Assembly: GCA_016840645.1 (NCBI GenBank)
Contig: JAEORY010000001.1
Span: 33,963 to 97,962, forward strand
Direction of reading: 5' to 3'
Source: Candidatus Borrarchaeota archaeon
GTDB lineage: Archaea > Asgardarchaeota > Sifarchaeia > Borrarchaeales > Borrarchaeaceae
Length of the DNA stretch: 64,000 nt
Numbering within the stretch: the first letter of the stretch is position 1; each line of letters opens with the position of its first letter. Positions 59,190 to 64,000 of the stretch are shown here, in pieces. The position numbers and the translations under genes were made by a program. The notes below the pieces were generated by a model, which saw nothing but the letters and a program-made list of their open reading frames with translations, did no database searches and was not told where the DNA came from.

Positions 59190-60373
59190 AAATATTCAGT
59201 GTAAAAAATGATCTTATTTTTATTTATCAAGATAATGAACCAACCCTGAAAAGGACAATTGAAAATGCTGTCAAATCTGGCATTAGCTTAAATTATGCCG
59301 AGCTGAATAATGCCGAGCTGAATGGTGCCAAGCTGAATGGTGCCAAGCTGAATAATGCCGAGCTGAGTAATGCCAAGCTGAATGGTGCCAAGCTGAATAA
59401 TGCCAAGCTGAATGATGCCGATCTGAATGATGCCGAGCTGAATTATGCCGATCTGAATGATGCCGAGCTGAATGATGCCGATCTGAATGATGCCGATCTG
59501 AATGGTGCCGATCTGAATGGTGCCGAGCTGAATGGTGCCAATCTGAATTATGCCAAGCTGAATTATGCCAAGATGAATGGTGCCAAGCTGAATTATGCCA
59601 ATCTGAATTATGCCAAGCTGAATGATGCCAAGCTGAATGATGCCAAGCTGAACGGTGCCAAGCTGAATGGTGCCAAGATGAATAATGCCAAGCTGAATGA
59701 TGCCGAGCTGAATGATGCCGAGCTGAATGATGCCAAGCTGAATGGTGCCTGGATGAATGATGCCAAGATGAATAATGCCAAGCTGAATGATGCCGAGCTG
59801 AATGGTGCCGAGCTGAATTATGCCAAGCTGAATGGTGCCAAGATGAATGATGCCAAGATGAATGATGCCGAGCTGAATTATGCCGAGCTGAATGGTGCCG
59901 AGCTGAATGATGCCAAGCTGAATTATGCCAAGCTGAATGATGCCAAGCTGAATTATGCCAAGCTGAATTATGCCAAGATGAATGATGCCGAGCTGAATGG
60001 TGCCGAGCTGAATGGTGCCAATCTGAATGGTGCCGAGGGGTTATTAGATCCATCTAAATGGCTGGAAGAAAACTTCAGATATATTTCAGATGGATTAATC
60101 ACCTACAAAGATGTTCAATCCACTTTTCACAAAAAACCTGAATCATGGAAGATTGAACCTGGAAGCTATTTAGCAGAAATATGCAATCCAAACAGAACAA
60201 CTGATTGTGGCAGTGGCGTTAATTTTGCAACATTGGATTGGCTGAGGAAATACTCACACCATGAAATATGGGAATGCATTATCGAATGGAAAGACCTCCC
60301 TGGAATCATTGTACCGTATAATACAGATGGAAAGGCAAGATGTCATCGCCTTAGATTAATTAGAAAAATATAA
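59186..60373 (+). CDS. Pentapeptide-repeat protein with C-terminal domain
   Basis: The 395-residue protein has about 50 tandem five-residue repeats at residues 37-285 (A-x-L-N/M-N/D/G/Y type, such as NAELNDAKLNGAKLN), forming a square beta-helix. Some family members mimic DNA and protect or inhibit gyrase (MfpA, Qnr), but many are of unknown function. The C-terminal 110 residues (GLITYKDVQSTFHKKPESW; NRTTDCGSGVNFATLDWLRK) form a domain also seen in other phage pentapeptide proteins. At the DNA level the region is a 15-bp minisatellite. Confidence 0.75.
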   Translation: MKIFSVKNDLIFIYQDNEPTLKRTIENAVKSGISLNYAELNNAELNGAKLNGAKLNNAELSNAKLNGAKLNNAKLNDADLNDAELNYADLNDAELNDADLNDADLNGADLNGAELNGANLNYAKLNYAKMNGAKLNYANLNYAKLNDAKLNDAKLNGAKLNGAKMNNAKLNDAELNDAELNDAKLNGAWMNDAKMNNAKLNDAELNGAELNYAKLNGAKMNDAKMNDAELNYAELNGAELNDAKLNYAKLNDAKLNYAKLNYAKMNDAELNGAELNGANLNGAEGLLDPSKWLEENFRYISDGLITYKDVQSTFHKKPESWKIEPGSYLAEICNPNRTTDCGSGVNFATLDWLRKYSHHEIWECIIEWKDLPGIIVPYNTDGKARCHRLRLIRKI

Positions 60374-61278
60374 TGCTATTTAACGCTAAAAAATTCTGTC
60401 AAGATCATCATATCGAGATGAGCCCTCCAGGGCATAAACATACCCGCCCTGGCTGGGTTCATATTCGATGCCCTTTTTGCAGTGGAAACCCAGGGTGGCA
60501 TGGCGGGTTCAATATTAAAGAGGGATACTACAACTGCTGGCGTTGTGGGTATCACTGGATTGTTAAGGTAGTAGTAAATCTACTTAGTATATCCTATCAA
60601 GAGGCAAAATTAATCATCTATAATAAGGGGTATTCATCCGAGCAATTCAGATTTCAAAAAAGTAAAACATCAACCAGAATAAATTTTAAAAAAGAAATAT
60701 CCCTCCCACCGATGACCCAATACAATCTCACAAAACAGCATATCGATTATCTACTATCACGCCGCTTTGATCCAATAGAATTAAAAACCAAATGGAATCT
60801 AATGTCAACAGGTAACATAGGTGCATATAGTCATAGGATACTTGCGCCTATTTATTTTAGAGGCCATATGGTTAGCTATCAATGCAGGGCTACAAAAATA
60901 GGCCAGAACCCACCTTATTTAGCCTGTGCTGGTCATGATGAGCTTATAAAGCATAAAGATATTATATATGGGTTTGACGCCGCTATAAGGCTAAATCAGT
61001 GCATTGTGGTTGAAGGGATAACAGATGTATGGAGATTAGGATATGGAGCGGTGGCTACATTCGGGAAGTCTTTCACTAAAGCACAACTGCTGCTGATTGC
61101 AAACAATTTTAAACATATTTTTATTTTACCAGATAGCGATGTTAAAGAAGAAGAAACAATGACAGAACCCTTAGCCGGGCTTGGAAAGGAGGTTGAAGAA
61201 ATAAGATTGGATAAAGGTGACCCTGGTGATATGCGCCAGGGTGATGCAGACTATTTAATGAAGACATTAGGATTTTAA
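60373..61278 (+). CDS. DNA primase, DnaG-like (CHC2 zinc finger plus TOPRIM)
   Basis: The 301-residue protein has a zinc finger (RCPFCSGNPGWHGGFNIK; YYNCWRCGYHW) near its start. A TOPRIM domain follows (CIVVEGITDVWRLGYGAVAT with acidic metal residues; IFILPDSDVKEEETM). It makes primers for lagging-strand synthesis. It is shorter than cellular DnaG, lacking a helicase-binding tail, as usual in phages. Its start overlaps the pentapeptide gene stop. Confidence 0.88.
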   Translation: MLFNAKKFCQDHHIEMSPPGHKHTRPGWVHIRCPFCSGNPGWHGGFNIKEGYYNCWRCGYHWIVKVVVNLLSISYQEAKLIIYNKGYSSEQFRFQKSKTSTRINFKKEISLPPMTQYNLTKQHIDYLLSRRFDPIELKTKWNLMSTGNIGAYSHRILAPIYFRGHMVSYQCRATKIGQNPPYLACAGHDELIKHKDIIYGFDAAIRLNQCIVVEGITDVWRLGYGAVATFGKSFTKAQLLLIANNFKHIFILPDSDVKEEETMTEPLAGLGKEVEEIRLDKGDPGDMRQGDADYLMKTLGF

Positions 61279-61292
61279 GAGAGGAAACAATT

Positions 61293-61919
61293 ATGGAAGA
61301 AATAAATTTAAATTGGTTTAAAAAAAATAGAAAGGGGCTCGATAACTATATCAAATCTACAATTCAAGAATGTGATCTCGATCAACTTACATTCAGTGAT
61401 ATCCACGATGCGGTTCTTAATAACATAGGAGTGATAAATTACAATAATCAAGGCCCCGGCTTTCCGAAGTGGATTACAAGAAGAGTCAAGAAGCATGCTG
61501 CCGATCTTGGCATAGCTGTCCCGTATTACAGTGGGGAGAAAGGGACAAGAGCGGTCGGGATAAAGTTTATCAAACCGCCACCACCTTCCGAACAGACGCT
61601 ACCTGAGAAAGAAACAACAGAACCCATTCACCAAGAACCAACGAATGATGAGCTCGATCTGCTGACAATCGGGAAAGCGATTGACCGTTATATCGATGAG
61701 CTAAAGACAAGAATCAAATTAGTAGAAGAGGAAGCAGAAATATCAAGGAATAAATTCAATCGCACTGTTAATGATCTCACTCAGGCCAATAAAGATAAAG
61801 ATAGAACGATTGAAAAGCTAAACCAAAGGATCGCTAATCTTAATAATCTTGTTAAGAGTGATTCTCAAAAAAATAGATCGGCAACTTTTAAGTTTTCTGA
61901 GCTGGCAAATTTTAAATAG
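61293..61919 (+). CDS. Hypothetical protein of the replication operon
   Basis: The 208-residue protein has a compact N-terminal domain (LNWFKKNRKGLDNYIKSTIQ ... PGFPKWITRRVKKHAADLGI), a Pro-rich linker, then a long coiled coil (ELKTRIKLVEEEAEISRNKF ... KDRTIEKLNQRIANLNNLVK). The basic N-terminal part could bind DNA. It lies between the primase and initiator genes, and a replication accessory or scaffold role is plausible. Confidence 0.45.
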   Translation: MEEINLNWFKKNRKGLDNYIKSTIQECDLDQLTFSDIHDAVLNNIGVINYNNQGPGFPKWITRRVKKHAADLGIAVPYYSGEKGTRAVGIKFIKPPPPSEQTLPEKETTEPIHQEPTNDELDLLTIGKAIDRYIDELKTRIKLVEEEAEISRNKFNRTVNDLTQANKDKDRTIEKLNQRIANLNNLVKSDSQKNRSATFKFSELANFK

Positions 61920-61968
61920 TAAAAAATTTTCTTTAAAATTAAAATTAAATAATATATAATTCTTTTAC

Positions 61969-62050
61969 CTGATTGAGCTTGGCCTCTCGATCAGCTTCCA
62001 CCAGGGCGATTCCACGGTAGGGTGCCGTTAACACCCTACCAAGCCCAATC
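61969..62050 (+). ncRNA. Structured leader RNA upstream of the initiator gene
   Basis: Two mutually exclusive folds are visible. A local hairpin CTGATTGAG-CTTGGCCT-CTCGATCAG (61969-61994) competes with a long-range stem GATTGAGCTTGG (61971-61982) / CCAAGCCCAATC (62039-62050). A further perfect hairpin GGTAGGGTG-CCGTTAA-CACCCTACC lies at 62016-62040. The local hairpin's loop resembles the SD-like loop of leader family A. The design is switch-like. It ends 18 nt before a ribosome-site sequence GGGAGG. Confidence 0.6.
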
Positions 62051-62135
62051 TAATTGATACCTTTTAACGGGAGGTTAAAAATCACAATTCAAAAAGCCAA
62101 CCAGAACGTATTCAATTCAAGGAGAGGTCTCTCTT

Positions 62136-63272
62136 ATGGAAACAGAAAAGCATGGATTGTACATCCCACCAGAAGCATGGCATTCCCAAATCCCAAACTC
62201 TGCAAAAATCCTATACGGACGATTATGCACATTACCTTCTTTTAGCGTTGATGGCTCCTTTGCATCCCGAGAATGGATGGCAAGTGAGATCGGAGTCAGC
62301 AAACAGCGGATCACACAATTAATCCGAGTATTAATTGATGCAGAATTGATACTGGATAATGGTTGGCATATCGGAAAAAATAGACAGAAAACGAGAATCT
62401 TGAAGCGGAATTCATTAGAGATAACCAATAGAAAATTGATGGATAACGACACAGCGACAGGTAATAATAAATTATTAGGTGTCATGACAGGTAATAAAAA
62501 ATTATTAGGGGGGTGTAATAATAAATTATTAGGTGTCAAGGAAGAAAATGATAAGAAAGTAGAAGAAAATCAAGAAGTTATAGGCGAAAGCGGGCGATCT
62601 AATAATAAGAGTATTAATAATAAGAGTATATATTCCTTTGCCTCGCCTGACGGCGAGGGACAAAGGGACATAAATCCTTCCCTTCCTTCCTATTATCAGA
62701 ACAGGAATGGAGTCCGTCCTCATATCATCCGATTCACGAAATCTATCCAAAAAGAAATCATAAAAAACCATCCTGATAAATTTAGGCAATATTCCTCAGA
62801 ACAAATTGATAATAAGATCAAGGATGGCTCCTCCGTAATCGATAAACTCATTCGTATAAACAACTTCGATTTTCAGACAGAAATAAAACCATGCCTACAC
62901 TGGGCAATCAATGATGATTTTTGGACAGATCAGATCCGTTCCTTGGTTCCATTAAGAAATAAATCATCAAATGGGGAGATGAAGTTTACAAATATATTTG
63001 ACTCCTGGAAATCAGATCTAAAGAAGAAAAAGAAAAAACGGAATGATGATAATCAACCTCCGACCATAGGTAAACCTTGGACGGTTGAAGAAATCAACAG
63101 ATACAATGAAGAGCAAGACAAAATACTCAAGATTGAACGTGAAGAAAAACTTAAAAAGATTGCCAAGATGTCCTATGGTGAAATAGTTAGGCATAATCAG
63201 TCATGCAGGAGAGGGCATAAGATAACTGAATATGAAATGAAGGAAGCGGAAAAATATGGATATAGCGGATAA
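62136..63272 (+). CDS. Replication initiation protein with winged-helix domain
   Basis: The 378-residue protein begins with a winged-helix unit (SQIPNSAKILYGRLCTLPSF; ASREWMASEIGVSKQRITQL) like those of phage replisome organisers. The middle has Asn/Lys-rich repeats (NNKLLG) encoded by the iteron-like DNA. The C-terminal part is helical and basic. Initiators that carry the origin inside their own gene are known (lambda O). The gene is followed by a helicase gene. The ATG at 62136 has the site AAGGAGAGG. Confidence 0.7.
   Translation: METEKHGLYIPPEAWHSQIPNSAKILYGRLCTLPSFSVDGSFASREWMASEIGVSKQRITQLIRVLIDAELILDNGWHIGKNRQKTRILKRNSLEITNRKLMDNDTATGNNKLLGVMTGNKKLLGGCNNKLLGVKEENDKKVEENQEVIGESGRSNNKSINNKSIYSFASPDGEGQRDINPSLPSYYQNRNGVRPHIIRFTKSIQKEIIKNHPDKFRQYSSEQIDNKIKDGSSVIDKLIRINNFDFQTEIKPCLHWAINDDFWTDQIRSLVPLRNKSSNGEMKFTNIFDSWKSDLKKKKKKRNDDNQPPTIGKPWTVEEINRYNEEQDKILKIEREEKLKKIAKMSYGEIVRHNQSCRRGHKITEYEMKEAEKYGYSG
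62459..62640 (+). other. Candidate replication origin with iteron-like repeats
   Basis: Three direct repeats of the near-palindrome GTAATAATAAATTATTAGG lie within the initiator gene (starting at about 62459, 62489 and 62513, 30 and 24 nt apart). An AT-rich stretch follows (AATAATAAGAGTATTAATAA at 62600-62619 and onward). This is the layout of lambdoid-type origins: initiator-binding repeats then an unwinding element. The exact repeat unit should be measured by alignment. Confidence 0.5.
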
Positions 63273-64000
63273 AGTATGGCGTCGTAGGAAGAGGGTCAAT
63301 CTTACTCCATTAAAACGAATAGTCATCTTGATGGCAATCAATGACGAATTCCTTCTTTCCATTACCCCTCTATTTCAAGATACCTCATTTTTCCCCAATA
63401 CTCCATATCTCCTAACAGTAGCAAAATGGATTATAAAGCATGGCAAAGAATACGGTCGAGCTCCAAGAGAATACCTTGATACCAAATTCAATGATTATCA
63501 GGCGGAGATTGGCAGTGATGAACCAGATGTAGAGCTGATTGCAAAGTTCCTAAAACAACTGAATGATGAATACCATAGAGGTGATTTCAACGATGTTAAT
63601 GTTAAGTATGAATTGGAAGTGGCTGAGGAGCTTCTCCAATCCTACGCATTGATGAAGAATTCAAATGATGTTATTGAAGCCATTAAAGCTAACGCAATCA
63701 AAGAGGCGATTGAAATTAGAAAAACGTTCACCCTTCCCGCTATTAAAATAATCGAACGTCCTCCATCTGAAATAATCGAAAAGAAAGCCATCACATCCAC
63801 CGACCTCATTAAAGCTGACATCAGTGAGCCAAGTCCAATCATAACCCCATGGCTGCATGATGGCAGCATTACGATGATATACGGTAAGAGAGGGGTTGGG
63901 AAGACATGGATATCCTCAATCATCGCCGTATGTGTTACAAGAGATAATAATGTCGATGTGCCAAAGATAGGAAATTGGAATGTAAAGAGGCAAGCGGGGG
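63256..64000 (+). CDS. Replicative helicase, RecA-like ATPase (partial)
   Basis: The frame opens at ATG 63256, overlaps the initiator gene by 17 bp and is still open at the window edge (248 residues seen). Residues 1-180 are a helical N-terminal domain. Residues about 195-230 begin the ATPase: ITMIYGKRGVGKTWISSI (Walker A GKRGVGKTW). The layout fits RepA/DnaB-type phage helicases loaded by the initiator. The rest lies outside the window. Confidence 0.7.
   Translation, partial: MDIADKVWRRRKRVNLTPLKRIVILMAINDEFLLSITPLFQDTSFFPNTPYLLTVAKWIIKHGKEYGRAPREYLDTKFNDYQAEIGSDEPDVELIAKFLKQLNDEYHRGDFNDVNVKYELEVAEELLQSYALMKNSNDVIEAIKANAIKEAIEIRKTFTLPAIKIIERPPSEIIEKKAITSTDLIKADISEPSPIITPWLHDGSITMIYGKRGVGKTWISSIIAVCVTRDNNVDVPKIGNWNVKRQAG

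Noticed and set aside
59283..60053. Minus-strand His/Ser/Trp-rich frame opposite the pentapeptide gene
   Set aside because: It is a shadow of the 15-bp repeat and has no independent evidence.
62054..62245. Small frame overlapping the start of the initiator gene
   Set aside because: It needs a TTG or ATC start and overlaps the initiator by over 100 bp. The leader RNA explains the upstream signal.

Overview
The window is one contiguous piece of a large tailed-phage (Caudoviricetes) genome. It is AT-rich, densely coded and built from long one-direction operons whose genes are joined by ATGA or TAATG overlaps. It has a contractile tail in exact phage Mu gene order (gp37, gp38, sheath, tube, tail chaperone, tape measure, gpN, gpP, gp45, gp46, gp47, gp48, fibres) and an HK97-type head (TerS, TerL, portal, MuF-like protein, protease, capsid), so it is a myovirus. 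Several gene products carry Sec signal peptides, two carry lipoprotein lipoboxes, and there is an ExbB/ExbD-like pair, so the host is probably a Gram-negative (diderm) bacterium. The species cannot be told from the sequence.

Left end (1-1670, + strand): the tail of a TPR gene, then the most unusual locus in the window. Two arrays (186-478 and 1439-1664) alternate two constant 10-nt motifs with variable 8-nt spacers in a strict 36-nt period. They flank a 308-residue protein that resembles only the Nop/Tnp_20 part of IS110 transposases. This matches the recently described TIGR-Tas RNA-guided systems (tandem interspaced guide RNA arrays processed to 36-nt tigRNAs, with a Nop-domain Tas protein), here of the nuclease-less kind.

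1674-25204 (- strand): tail fibres, baseplate, tail tube and sheath, connectors, capsid, protease, a MuF-like head protein fused to a complete type IB topoisomerase, and the portal. A conserved -1 frameshift in the tail chaperone gene adds a P2 GpE-like extension. 25215-34199 (- strand): two giant Ser/Glu-repeat proteins and a set of proteins with signal peptides (beta-helix, lipoprotein, small secreted proteins). 34287-37751: an HTH protein, a metallophosphoesterase, a possible holin and small proteins. 37590-44956: glycosyltransferases, SAM methyltransferases and a sugar epimerase, probably for surface-glycan modification. 45033-47887: an envelope module with a lipoprotein, small membrane proteins, an ExbD/MotB-like protein, an ExbB/MotA-like protein and a secreted ClpP-like protease. 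47940-51931: small regulatory or membrane proteins and the two terminase subunits.

51932-52489 is the AT-rich divergent control region. From there to the right end (+ strand) lie early and replication genes: many small proteins, a sigma-like protein, an SNF2 helicase, a pentapeptide-repeat protein, a primase, a replication initiator with iteron-like repeats inside its gene, and a truncated helicase. Two families of structured RNA leaders with compensating base changes alternate A-B-A-B-A upstream of the small early genes, and a third structured RNA precedes the initiator gene. A 60-65 bp intergenic repeat occurs five times across the window. No tRNA gene, integrase or DNA polymerase was recognised.
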